From Firmicutes bacterium HGW-Firmicutes-7 (GTDB taxonomy: Bacteria; Bacillota; Clostridia; Lachnospirales; Vallitaleaceae): 64,000 nucleotides of DNA. The notes below the pieces were generated by a model. That model ran no database searches, was not told the DNA's origin, and worked only from the letters and a program-made list of their open reading frames with translations. The stretch spans positions 124,001-188,000 of the forward strand of contig PGZO01000006.1 in assembly GCA_002841375.1 (NCBI GenBank). Direction: 5' to 3'. Position 1 is the stretch's first letter. Each line of letters opens with the position of its first letter. The position numbers were made by a program, and so were the translations under genes. This document shows positions 37,101 to 45,287 of the stretch, piece by piece.

Positions 37101-40100
37101 CCGCCTGCTCCAAAAGAACTAATTCCAGCTCTTCTAGGATATTTTATCGTAGCTACTTCAGGACATTTCCATTCTTCAAGTTGATGTTGTACCCAAAAAG
37201 GCGTCTCTTTGAAATTAATATTTGAATTCAGAAGGTCCGAATGAATAGAAGGTACTAATTGTTTATATTTCATTTGTAACAATACTTTTGTTATACCAGC
37301 AATGCCTGCTGCTGATTCTAGATGCCCAATATTCGCTTTCGCTGATCCAATTGAACAATATTGTTTGTCCTTTGTATATTCATCAAACGCTTTTACCAAG
37401 CCAGTTATCTCTATTGGATCGCCTAAAGAAGTACCGGTCCCATGGGCTTCAATATAGCTTATTGTCCTTGGGTCTATCTCTGCTTTTTTTATTGCTTCAC
37501 ATATGACTTCTTTTTGTGCATTCGGATTAGGTACTGTATACCCGTTGGTTTTTCCACCATGGTTTACACTACTACCTTTTATAATCGCATATATATGATC
37601 ATGATCTTCTTTGGCTTGCTTCAATGATTTTAATAATATTGCCCCTACGCCTTCACCAGGGACATAGCCATCTCCACCTTCTCCAAAGCTTCTACACTTT
37701 CCATCACTTGATGCAAATCTTCCTTGACTTAGTGCGATATACTTATTAGGATGTATAGATACATTTACACCCCCTGCTATGGCCAATTGATTTTCTCCTC
37801 TATGTATACTTTCACAAGCAAGATGAACAGACGTAAGGGAGGAGGAGCACATTGTATCCACTGCTAAACTGGTTCCACTTAAATTCAGACAATACGATAC
37901 ACGATTTGCTATAGATGCGTAGGAAGAACTTAGTGCCATCCCATTCCCCATCAAGGACTCTTCTGCACCATATAGTTGATAGTGTCCATACATAACCCCA
38001 ACATATACACCCACTTTTCTCTTGCTCAGCTCTGCCCTTGTATACCCTGCATCTTCCACCGTATTCCAGGCTGTCTCAAGAAACAACCGCTCTTGAGGAT
38101 CCATAAGTTCTGCTTCCTTTGGAGATATATTGAAAAATAAAGGATCAAACTTATCGACATCACTCATAAATCCGCCCCACTTACTATAACTTTTTCCTTG
38201 TACATCTTTATTGGTGTCAAAGTATTCCCTGAAATCCCACCGATCTTCAGGTATTTCTGTAACACAGTCTCTTCCTTCTGTGAGATTGTCCCAAAACTCC
38301 TTCACATTATTTGCCATCGGATATCTTCCGCTTAAGCCTATAATTGCGATATCATCCTTCTGTTGCAAACCCTCACTTACAACCTTTTGAAAGCGTGACT
38401 TACTAATAAATGAAACTTGTTCTTCTATAGTGGCTTCAGCTTTAATAGCCTTTGATAAAGGATGCGTGCCTAGATCTAACTTCTCAATTAATTTACTTCT
38501 ATGATTTTCAATAAAATACATCGCTAAATCGCTAATATTTTGATATTCAAATAGCAGCGTTTTAGTAAGCTCCCCAAAACAAGCTTCTAATTCTCTATTC
38601 ATATTTACGATCATCACTGAATCTATTCCATACTCATCAAATACTTTTCTTGCATCAATTTTGTTTAGTGGTATTTTGGTTTCTTTGGATAGCATATTCT
38701 TTAAATATTTCTCAGTTTTCTCTTTCAACTCGTCTATTTTATTTTCACTAATTTCTAATACGGTTTCTTCTACCTCAAGTTTTTCATACCCTTTAAAGCC
38801 CAACATTGCATCAATTTTTTCTTCATCTCCTGCAAACACTATTAATCCTACTTGAGAAGAATTCAAGCCTTGTTCAAATGCCTTTACCCCGTCGTCAGTA
38901 TTTAAAGGAACCAATCCTAGCCTCTCTTCCATCCATTTCTTAGAAGCCTCGTCCATAGTCATACCGCCTTCTTTCCACAAGGGCCAGTTAATGGATAAGG
39001 TTTTCCCTGTTCTTTTTCCTTGTTGCCTAAAGCTTTCTCTCCTTTCGCAATAATGATCCATGAAACTATTTGCATAAGCATAATCACTTTGTCCAACATT
39101 GCCTAGTATGGAAGAAGTAGAAGAAAATACAGCAAAGAAATCTAGAGGTTCCTCTTTTGTTGCTTCGTCCAACCATATAATACCGTATACTTTAGGATCT
39201 ATCACTTCCTTCATTTCTTTTGATGTTTTTCTTAATAATAAAGAATCGTGTGTTATGCCTGCACTGTGAATAATGCCATTAATATTACCAAAGCGTTCTT
39301 TTGTTTTTTTAATCATATTCTGGACATCATCCCGTATCGATACATCACCAACCATATATTCTACTTGGGAACCTAATGCTTCAAGCACTTTTATTTTCTC
39401 TTTTTTGAACGCATTTAACTCAGAACGGCCAGTTAATACGATGTTTGCTTTTGCTTTTTTAGCGATATGCTGTGCAAATATTAAACCGAGTCCGCCTGTT
39501 CCTCCTGATATAATATACACACCATTTTCCTTTAGCTTGGAACTATGGTAATTCAGATCTTGCTCTGTAATTTTACGAATTGATCTAATGTACCGATCTG
39601 TCTCGTCATACCTTATATCAATATTTTTCAGATTTATTTGTTCCTGTAATTCAAATAAAAGATCTTCTACCCTTCCTTCATCCTGTGCTGCAAGCATACC
39701 CACGGTCTTAATTTCTATTTGAGGATTTTCAATTTTTACAGTTTTTGCAAAGGCGCTCACCCCGGCATAAGAGGGTTCTGCTGCTTCATCGTCATAGGTA
39801 TACCTATAAAGAATTTTAATTTTATCTTTAACTTTACCTTTCATAATCTCAGTGGTTAAATTAAAAAGTGAATAAACACCTTTATTAAGCTGAAGCTTTA
39901 CAGCTTTTTCATTACTATCATATTTGTCTTTGCTCCAGTTATGAATGATCAACCTTAAGTTAATGTTTTTATTTTTAAGGTCCATTAATAATCGTTCATA
40001 GTCTTCTTCATTATTTGTTCTAATTTCATATAGATCCTTATCCAACTCAGCATATTTTTTTCCTGGCCTTATTAATATCACTTGCCTGATGGTTTTTTTA

Positions 40101-43100
40101 AGGGTATTACACAAAGCATGATCAACATCAAATAAAACAATGCTATCGATTTTTTCCTCTAGTTTCTTCTTACTAGGCTTTTCTTTTTCCCATTGGCTAC
40201 TATATTTTAATATTGCTGTTTTTTTCAAAGCTTTTTGTGTTATCGTAGCTGACATCGCTCTTAACACAAGGCCTTTCATCTTGATCAATATTTTTCCCGC
40301 CTCATCGGTTAAGTTTAAATCAAAATTTTTAATCGCAGAATTTTGGGTCATATCTGCTTTTCTTACATGAATAAAACATTTTTTAGTTAGAGGACACAAT
40401 ATGTCTACTTCTTTTAAAGAAAACGGTAAATAGGGTACGCCAAGTGCCATTTCCTTTTCCAAAACACCAATAATTGCTTGAAGGGCTCCATCCATCATTG
40501 ATGGGTGTAATATAAAGTCTTGAAAGCTTCCTTTTAATATTTGAGGTAACTCAATTTTACCTAGTACTTCTACTTCATTACAATTAATTTCAATTACTGA
40601 TTGAAAGCTGTCACCATAATTTATGTGATTTTCATCAAATAATTTATAGATCTCCTCCTGATTCAGCTTTCTTATACATCTTTTTTGAATTACATCAATG
40701 TCGATGTATTCTTCAATTTCTTCTTCATCATTTGCATATTCCAATACACCATATCCATTCGTAAAAGGTTCAGCAGCTTCTTGACTAATTACTTCATACG
40801 CTACATCATTTTCTTTAGGGTATAATGTAATACATGTTTCTTTTGTTGTCTCCCCTATGGTAAGGGGCCTAACCCATACAATGTTTTTAATTTTCTTAAT
40901 TTTCCTTTTACCTGCCATTTGACCTGCTGCTCTAGCCATCTCGATATAAGCAACCCCTGGCAATATGTTGTGTCCGGATATTTGATGATCACATAGATAG
41001 AATTCCTTCCCCGTAAATGTGGTCGTATATTTCTGTTCTTCAAGATCCGAAATATTCTTACCTATTAATGGATGGAGTTTCTTGTCATTGTTATCTCCTC
41101 TATTAAAAATAGTTTCATCAAATTCAGACGATGGTATCCAATATCTTTCTCTAGCAAAGGGGTACTGAGGTAGACATATTGGTTTAAGTTTTCGCCCATT
41201 ATATAACTGCTTCCATTCAATTTCTAATCCGCTCGCCCATAACTGAGCAAGCTTTAACATATCTCTTTCTTCAATTATTTTACGTGCAAATTCCTTACCT
41301 AAATCTCCATCAAAAATAATGTTTTCCTTATTTTCTCTAATATTTCTATTAAAAAGGTTTTCGATGTTCTTTTTATTACTCCTATAATTCTCAAGCTTTT
41401 CCTTTAACTCTTCTAAGCTTGATACGACTATAGCAAGACGTTCTTCCATTCCTTCTCTACCTGTTTGTAAGGTATACACCAGCTCTTCAAGATTAATTTT
41501 CTCACTTGTTACTTTCTTTTCCTGCTCTTGTAAGGTAGCATAATAATTCATCATGTTTTTCTTAAACTTTGTAATAAGGTAGGTTGCCAACACTTCAATA
41601 GATGAATATTCAGTGATTATTGAAGAAGTCATCCCCAAATTATAGCTTTCATTTATTTTGTTAACCAGCTTACTTATATTTAATGGATCAAACCCATATT
41701 CTGTAATATTTTCCGAGACATCTATTTCTTTCCTATTTACATTTAAAATAGTTGATACGTTTTCTATTAAGTCACGTATTATTTTATCTTTTACGATTGA
41801 AATATTCTTTTCTAGGTTTGATTCCTCTTCTCTTTTAAGTACCATTTCTTGCTCCAAATACTTGGCTATTGTCTCTACATATTTATTAAGCTGCTCCTTA
41901 TTTTTTGCTGATAAAGTAAAAATATAGGGCTCAGATATTGTACGCTTCACCGTTTCTTCTTTTTTATATTCTTCAAGTATGATATGTGCATTTGAACCAC
42001 CTGCCCCAAAAGAGCTTATCCCTGCTCTTCTTGGATAGCTTGTTCCATTTATTTTTGGACATAGCCATTCTTCCAAATCATGTTGTACATAAAAAGGTGT
42101 TTCTTTAAAATTAATATTTGGATTAAGCACCTTGGAATGAATGGATGGCACAAGCTGCTCATACTTCATTTGAAGGATTACTTTCGTTACAGCTGCTACG
42201 CCTGCTGCTGATTCAAGATGACCAATAACAGATTTTGCTGACCCTATTGAACAAAACTGTTTATCCTTTGTATGTTCACTAAACGCTTTTACAAGTCCAC
42301 TTATTTCTATAGGATCTCCTAAAGAGGTTCCCGTACCATGCGCCTCAACATAACTTATTGTTCTTGGGTCAATTTTTGATTTTCTTATCGTTTCGTCTAT
42401 TAACTCACCTTGTGCATTCGGATTAGGTACTGAATACCCATTTGTTCTTCCGCCATGATTTAAAGTACTTGCTTTAATAATTGCATATATTCTATCTCCA
42501 TCTTCTTCTGCTTTCTTCAGTGATTTTAATAGAACTGCACCTATCCCTTCACCTGGAACATAACCGTCTCCACCTTCACCAAAACTTCTACACTTCCCAT
42601 CACTTGCTGCAAATTTTCCTTGGCTAAGTAATATGTACTTATTAGGGTGTATCGTTAAGTTAACGCCACCTGCTAGAGCCATTTCACTTTGTCCAAGCCT
42701 TATACTATCACAGGCCAAATGTATGGAAGTTAAAGATGAGGAACACATCGTATCCACCGCCATGCTAGGTCCATTTAAGTTTAGCAAGTAGGATACTCTA
42801 TTTGCTATTGTTGCATAAGATGAATTTAATGCAATATTATGACCTTTTATTGATTCTTCAGCACCATAAAATTGATAATATCCATACATTACCCCAACAA
42901 ATACGCCTACTCTTTTTTCACTTAAACTTCGTCTAGTGTACCCACCGTCCTCAAGGGTATGCCAAGCTGTTTCTAAAAATAACCGTTCCTGAGGATCCAT
43001 AAGTTCGGCTTCCTTAGGTGAAATATTAAAAAATAAAGGGTCAAATTTATCTACATCTTTTATGAATCCTCCCCATTTGCTATAGCTTGTTCCTTTCTTG

Positions 43101-45283
43101 TTTTTATCTGGATCGAAATATTCCTTATAATCCCATCTATCCGGCGGTATTTCTGTTATACAATCTTTACCTGCTTTTAAATTAGACCAAAATTCGTCAA
43201 GGGTTTCAGCCATTGGATATCTTCCACTTACACCAATAATGGCGATATCCTCCTCTTCATGATTTTTCCTCGAATAATGAGTCGTTTGAGCTGGTGCTTC
43301 TATAAATCTTGGTTTTACTTTGTTGGCAACTGGCTCTTCTACACTTTTGGTGATATGAGGTTTATGATTAATATCCAATTTCTCTAACAATTTATTAAGA
43401 TGATTTTTGATAAAATAATTTGATAATTCACTTATGTTTTGATATTCAAACAGCAACGTCTTTGGTAGGTTATTAAAATCTTTTTCCAACAATTTATTAA
43501 GGTTCATAATCATAACTGAGTCGATCCCATAGTTTTCGAAGGTGTCGTCTGCTTGAATTTTATTTGCAGGCATCTGTATTTCCTTAGCCAGCATTTGTTT
43601 AAAATAAGCTTCTGTCTTCTTTAGAATTTCATTTTTATCCCTATCTTCAAAATTCTCAAATGCTTTTATTTCTATTGCCTCTGTTTCTATTGTTTTTATT
43701 TCTACTTCTCCTGTTTCTAGTTCTGCTATTTTATTTTGTCTTTTTCTGGGCTTTAATGGGCTAAGTAAATTGAGTATTTTATCTTTATTGCCTTCAAATA
43801 CGATTAGTTGCTTTTCCTCTTTTGGCAGCCTCAATCCAACTTCAAAAGCTTTAATACCATGATCAATACTCATAGGCTGTAACCCAAAATCTTTAAGCAA
43901 TCTTTCTTTTGTTTCAATATCTACTTCCATGCCTCCGTCTTTCCATAAAGGCCATGCAATGGATATCACTTTACCATACGCTTCTTTCATCAACTGAACG
44001 TAGCAATCCATAAAACAATTCGCATAAGCATAATCACACTGTCCTATATTTCCATTTACACCTGATAAAGAAGAAAATACAGCAAAAAAGTCTACATTTT
44101 CATTTTTTAACGCCTGTGCTAAATTTATAAGTCCCAGCACTTTAGGGGAAAATACTTCATCCATGTCTTTCGTACTTTTTTTCATTACAAAGGCATCTCT
44201 TATTACCCCGGCGCTATGAATAACGCCATCGATTTTCTCATATTGTGATTTAATAAGTTCAATAAGGTCAGCTACTTGAGCCTTACTAGCTATATCTGAT
44301 TTGATATACGTTACATTAGCACCTAGTTCTTTTAGCCTTTGAATAGACCTTTCGCTTTTTGAAGTAAGCTCTGATCTACCCGTTAAAATTAAATTAACTT
44401 GCTTTTGTTTCGCTAAATAGGTAGCAAAAATAAGCCCTAATCCGCCACATCCTCCTGTAATCAAATAAACACCATGACTTTTTATGTTTGTTGACGCTTC
44501 TAAAGAGCTATCCGCATCTAATAGAGATAAGCTTTTTATAAATCTATTGTTATTTTCATATTTTATTTCAATAGGTCTCTCTTCCATAATTATTGTTTCT
44601 TGTAGCAGGACCTTACTTCTATTCGAATACTTATCAAGTTGTATCGTCCTACAAAGTAAATTAGCATTTTCAATAGCTACCGTCTTTAAAAATGCGCTGA
44701 CTGCCTGATTAATCGGTTGAGGCTCTTTGTCATTTACACTGTAATAATAATGCAGATTAATCCTACGCTCAAGCTTTTGTTTCATAAGCGCTTTTACTAA
44801 ATAAAAGACTGAATAGATTCCTGCTTCTAGTTGTTTTCTAAACTTCTCCTGATTATGATCAAAACTTTCTGACCACATATGTATAACTGTATCAGGGTTT
44901 ATATTGTTATCCTTAAGTTCATTTAATAATCTAGAATAATCCTCTTCTATGTTTTTTCTTATCGTAAACACAGCATTACTTAAATGCTCATATTGAACGC
45001 CTGGCTTGACTAGAATAATCTTTCCATGTGTTTCACTTAATGCTTGCTCTTTAATATGTTCATCGAGATCAAAAATAAGTATACATTTTCCATATTTTTT
45101 ATTATTAAGGTCATTCTCTAATTCAGACTTTTCCCATATGTACTTAAAATAAAGGCTATCACTTTCTATCTTTTGTTCATAATCGTTCTCTATCTTCTTG
45201 TATTGCAATAGCCCTTCTTCAGGTGTTATCTCTCCTAACTTAATCATTTCAAAAACGTCATGATTACTCCGTTTACCCTTCAT
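31145..45283 (-). CDS. Trans-AT polyketide synthase 2 (KR-ACP, two KS-DH-KR-ACP, KS-ACP)
   Basis: 4712 residues. An N-terminal docking helix (1-35) is followed by KR 60-500 and ACP 545-625 (GIDS near 588), completing the module begun on PKS 1. Then KS3 680-1105 (Cys ~846), an ACP-like insert 1150-1245 with Pro1200 instead of Ser, DH 1390-1680 (HxxxGxxxxP), KR 1690-2160 and ACP ~2223; KS4 2310-2735, a second ACP-like insert 2780-2870 with Pro2826, DH 3005-3290 (HxxxNxxxxP), KR 3300-3770 and ACP ~3826; KS5 3915-4340 and ACP ~4612 without reduction. Each KS keeps Cys and both His, and is followed by a YPF-ERYW trans-AT docking segment; no AT. AGGAGG of its start is the last two codons of PKS 1. 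Ends in a short LSEEEVTRLLDQI docking tail. Confidence 0.95.
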   Translation of the reverse strand: MKGKRSNHDVFEMIKLGEITPEEGLLQYKKIENDYEQKIESDSLYFKYIWEKSELENDLNNKKYGKCILIFDLDEHIKEQALSETHGKIILVKPGVQYEHLSNAVFTIRKNIEEDYSRLLNELKDNNINPDTVIHMWSESFDHNQEKFRKQLEAGIYSVFYLVKALMKQKLERRINLHYYYSVNDKEPQPINQAVSAFLKTVAIENANLLCRTIQLDKYSNRSKVLLQETIIMEERPIEIKYENNNRFIKSLSLLDADSSLEASTNIKSHGVYLITGGCGGLGLIFATYLAKQKQVNLILTGRSELTSKSERSIQRLKELGANVTYIKSDIASKAQVADLIELIKSQYEKIDGVIHSAGVIRDAFVMKKSTKDMDEVFSPKVLGLINLAQALKNENVDFFAVFSSLSGVNGNIGQCDYAYANCFMDCYVQLMKEAYGKVISIAWPLWKDGGMEVDIETKERLLKDFGLQPMSIDHGIKAFEVGLRLPKEEKQLIVFEGNKDKILNLLSPLKPRKRQNKIAELETGEVEIKTIETEAIEIKAFENFEDRDKNEILKKTEAYFKQMLAKEIQMPANKIQADDTFENYGIDSVMIMNLNKLLEKDFNNLPKTLLFEYQNISELSNYFIKNHLNKLLEKLDINHKPHITKSVEEPVANKVKPRFIEAPAQTTHYSRKNHEEEDIAIIGVSGRYPMAETLDEFWSNLKAGKDCITEIPPDRWDYKEYFDPDKNKKGTSYSKWGGFIKDVDKFDPLFFNISPKEAELMDPQERLFLETAWHTLEDGGYTRRSLSEKRVGVFVGVMYGYYQFYGAEESIKGHNIALNSSYATIANRVSYLLNLNGPSMAVDTMCSSSLTSIHLACDSIRLGQSEMALAGGVNLTIHPNKYILLSQGKFAASDGKCRSFGEGGDGYVPGEGIGAVLLKSLKKAEEDGDRIYAIIKASTLNHGGRTNGYSVPNPNAQGELIDETIRKSKIDPRTISYVEAHGTGTSLGDPIEISGLVKAFSEHTKDKQFCSIGSAKSVIGHLESAAGVAAVTKVILQMKYEQLVPSIHSKVLNPNINFKETPFYVQHDLEEWLCPKINGTSYPRRAGISSFGAGGSNAHIILEEYKKEETVKRTISEPYIFTLSAKNKEQLNKYVETIAKYLEQEMVLKREEESNLEKNISIVKDKIIRDLIENVSTILNVNRKEIDVSENITEYGFDPLNISKLVNKINESYNLGMTSSIITEYSSIEVLATYLITKFKKNMMNYYATLQEQEKKVTSEKINLEELVYTLQTGREGMEERLAIVVSSLEELKEKLENYRSNKKNIENLFNRNIRENKENIIFDGDLGKEFARKIIEERDMLKLAQLWASGLEIEWKQLYNGRKLKPICLPQYPFARERYWIPSSEFDETIFNRGDNNDKKLHPLIGKNISDLEEQKYTTTFTGKEFYLCDHQISGHNILPGVAYIEMARAAGQMAGKRKIKKIKNIVWVRPLTIGETTKETCITLYPKENDVAYEVISQEAAEPFTNGYGVLEYANDEEEIEEYIDIDVIQKRCIRKLNQEEIYKLFDENHINYGDSFQSVIEINCNEVEVLGKIELPQILKGSFQDFILHPSMMDGALQAIIGVLEKEMALGVPYLPFSLKEVDILCPLTKKCFIHVRKADMTQNSAIKNFDLNLTDEAGKILIKMKGLVLRAMSATITQKALKKTAILKYSSQWEKEKPSKKKLEEKIDSIVLFDVDHALCNTLKKTIRQVILIRPGKKYAELDKDLYEIRTNNEEDYERLLMDLKNKNINLRLIIHNWSKDKYDSNEKAVKLQLNKGVYSLFNLTTEIMKGKVKDKIKILYRYTYDDEAAEPSYAGVSAFAKTVKIENPQIEIKTVGMLAAQDEGRVEDLLFELQEQINLKNIDIRYDETDRYIRSIRKITEQDLNYHSSKLKENGVYIISGGTGGLGLIFAQHIAKKAKANIVLTGRSELNAFKKEKIKVLEALGSQVEYMVGDVSIRDDVQNMIKKTKERFGNINGIIHSAGITHDSLLLRKTSKEMKEVIDPKVYGIIWLDEATKEEPLDFFAVFSSTSSILGNVGQSDYAYANSFMDHYCERRESFRQQGKRTGKTLSINWPLWKEGGMTMDEASKKWMEERLGLVPLNTDDGVKAFEQGLNSSQVGLIVFAGDEEKIDAMLGFKGYEKLEVEETVLEISENKIDELKEKTEKYLKNMLSKETKIPLNKIDARKVFDEYGIDSVMIVNMNRELEACFGELTKTLLFEYQNISDLAMYFIENHRSKLIEKLDLGTHPLSKAIKAEATIEEQVSFISKSRFQKVVSEGLQQKDDIAIIGLSGRYPMANNVKEFWDNLTEGRDCVTEIPEDRWDFREYFDTNKDVQGKSYSKWGGFMSDVDKFDPLFFNISPKEAELMDPQERLFLETAWNTVEDAGYTRAELSKRKVGVYVGVMYGHYQLYGAEESLMGNGMALSSSYASIANRVSYCLNLSGTSLAVDTMCSSSLTSVHLACESIHRGENQLAIAGGVNVSIHPNKYIALSQGRFASSDGKCRSFGEGGDGYVPGEGVGAILLKSLKQAKEDHDHIYAIIKGSSVNHGGKTNGYTVPNPNAQKEVICEAIKKAEIDPRTISYIEAHGTGTSLGDPIEITGLVKAFDEYTKDKQYCSIGSAKANIGHLESAAGIAGITKVLLQMKYKQLVPSIHSDLLNSNINFKETPFWVQHQLEEWKCPEVATIKYPRRAGISSFGAGGSNAHIILEEADDSQYKEESVNDKPQLILLSAKNVDRLKAYVKELLTTFEKHHNSVVIEEGSSKTEIEEVLITFLSQVIGVKKEEIKLTEAFEDYGLEPIHLLKLASSIEEKYNIEIKREQFVAQTSLKDIVEVILTNKKEIVIFEQSEAVDLTEMAYTLQVGREAMTERIALIVSNTEDLTVKLSQYLVGKMNIDGLYFGNAVSEKVNTILTEGRAAEEFIKTMIRDKELDKLAQLWVSGVEIDWRKLYEGHGLSRLSLPTYPFAKERYWIPERKKARNNGNKRPHPLIESNTSNLREQKYTTTFTGEEFYFTDHIISNQKMLPGAAYIEMAHAAGEIAGEEKVCKIKNIMWTQPIVIKDEPEIVSIHLYPHGDLVAYEVTTEAEDNSRRLHSQGELEFAMKENCKTKLDIINIDEIKKSCDYISREACYELFMEKGFAYGDGFKTIQEIFTGATETLVHLKLPEKLKNDFNQYVLHPSIIDGALQAVIGITKTSTEDVEASYVPFSIEEIVLLNTLSEECYVHAVLLDAPVNHGVRKYDIYILDMAGVILVKINNLMLRAFAPIAINRNNTIYFSDHWEMASKDFSNNSKKVGTTLVLSNDLQSNKNINSLEGKIIVVMPGKAFKQLSDTTYEINPQSKAHYRQLATKLKEDECIPDSIIHMWNIEDFNNGENIQQQLEKGAYCVMYLCQALAEQKPRKTIRLVYCYESYEQDSQPQNAALSGLLRTITIENPNMKCKCVEVVLPSDFDLLSRAVEEMEIYDGIEVLYKNNVRYVKQFEKLEVTNENNNTINIQNKGVYIITGGTGGLGIITARFLAKEFNARLILSGRSALNDEKEKELEKLRELGAEVIYISADVSKREEVEKLILTAKTHFKTINGVIHSAGVVRDSFLIKKTREEMEAVLAPKVYGTIYLDHATKNEKLDFFIVYSSVAGKLGNVGQGDYAFGNGFIDHYCKKRDKLKAINKRSGITLSINWPLWKDGGMKVNKAIEKNMEEQMGLVPLGLESGIKALQDGLKLGVVNMLVLSGDEARISRMVEAQKNTNKIEKTSKPDLSIHQREQLYHKSEAFFKELLSKEIKLPATRIISSEPFEKYGIDSVMIISLNKEFEKYFGELPKTLLFEYQNLEELTNYFMNTYNEKLIEITGMIKEKAPIKSQEVHIGQKEGINNRPRFYTSAIVGNETINKDIAIIGLSGRYPMAKNIEAFWENIQAGKDCITEIPSDRWDHSKYYDPDKKKKGKCYSKWGGFLEDIDKFDPLFFNISPKEAEIMDPQERLFLETAWHAVEDAGYTKDALNQSCVGVFVGVMNGHYQMYGAEESMKGNVMALSSSYASIANRVSYCLNLSGPSIALDTMCSSSITAVHLACESIRSGDSDIVIAGGVNLSIHPNKYIGLSQGKFVSSDGKCRSFGEGGDGYVPGEGVGAIILKPLHKALEDKDQVYGVIKGSSLNHGGKTNGYTIPNPNAQGTLIDKAIKRSGIDPRTISYIEAHGTGTSLGDPVEISGLIKSLGKYSSDKQYCSIGSVKSNIGHLESAAGIAGITKVLLQMKHKKLVPSLHSQVLNPNINFMVTPFHVQNKLEDWKQPEIGGRKAPRRAGISAFGAGGANAHIIIEEYVENAYKEIMEEQKPHIVLLSASNSDRLREYAFNLIKTLERALNNKATALSIDNISYTLQVSREAMDERVAVIAYSIPEAIQQLKQYLSGEGSNDKIYIGNKRSRQLTLDKLIKAQKGKEFINELFQNNEFELLAELWVCGINLDWRVMYENNLLQKISLPLYPFAKERYWVPTTIEKIYQSTTEITSLSDMDATKRLEISNVVEETSMKESAATGNSIREDKEVDHYSSIKEVLEERTRIYFMELMCEEIKLPIERIEVDVPIEKYGIDSVMIMQFTNELEKIFGQLPKTLFFEYHTIAELTNYFLELYQDQLIELFGLEEKILSTKAYIVNEERKKVEPETVAELLLDIEDLSEEEVTRLLDQIKEGV

Positions 45284-45287
45284 CTTG

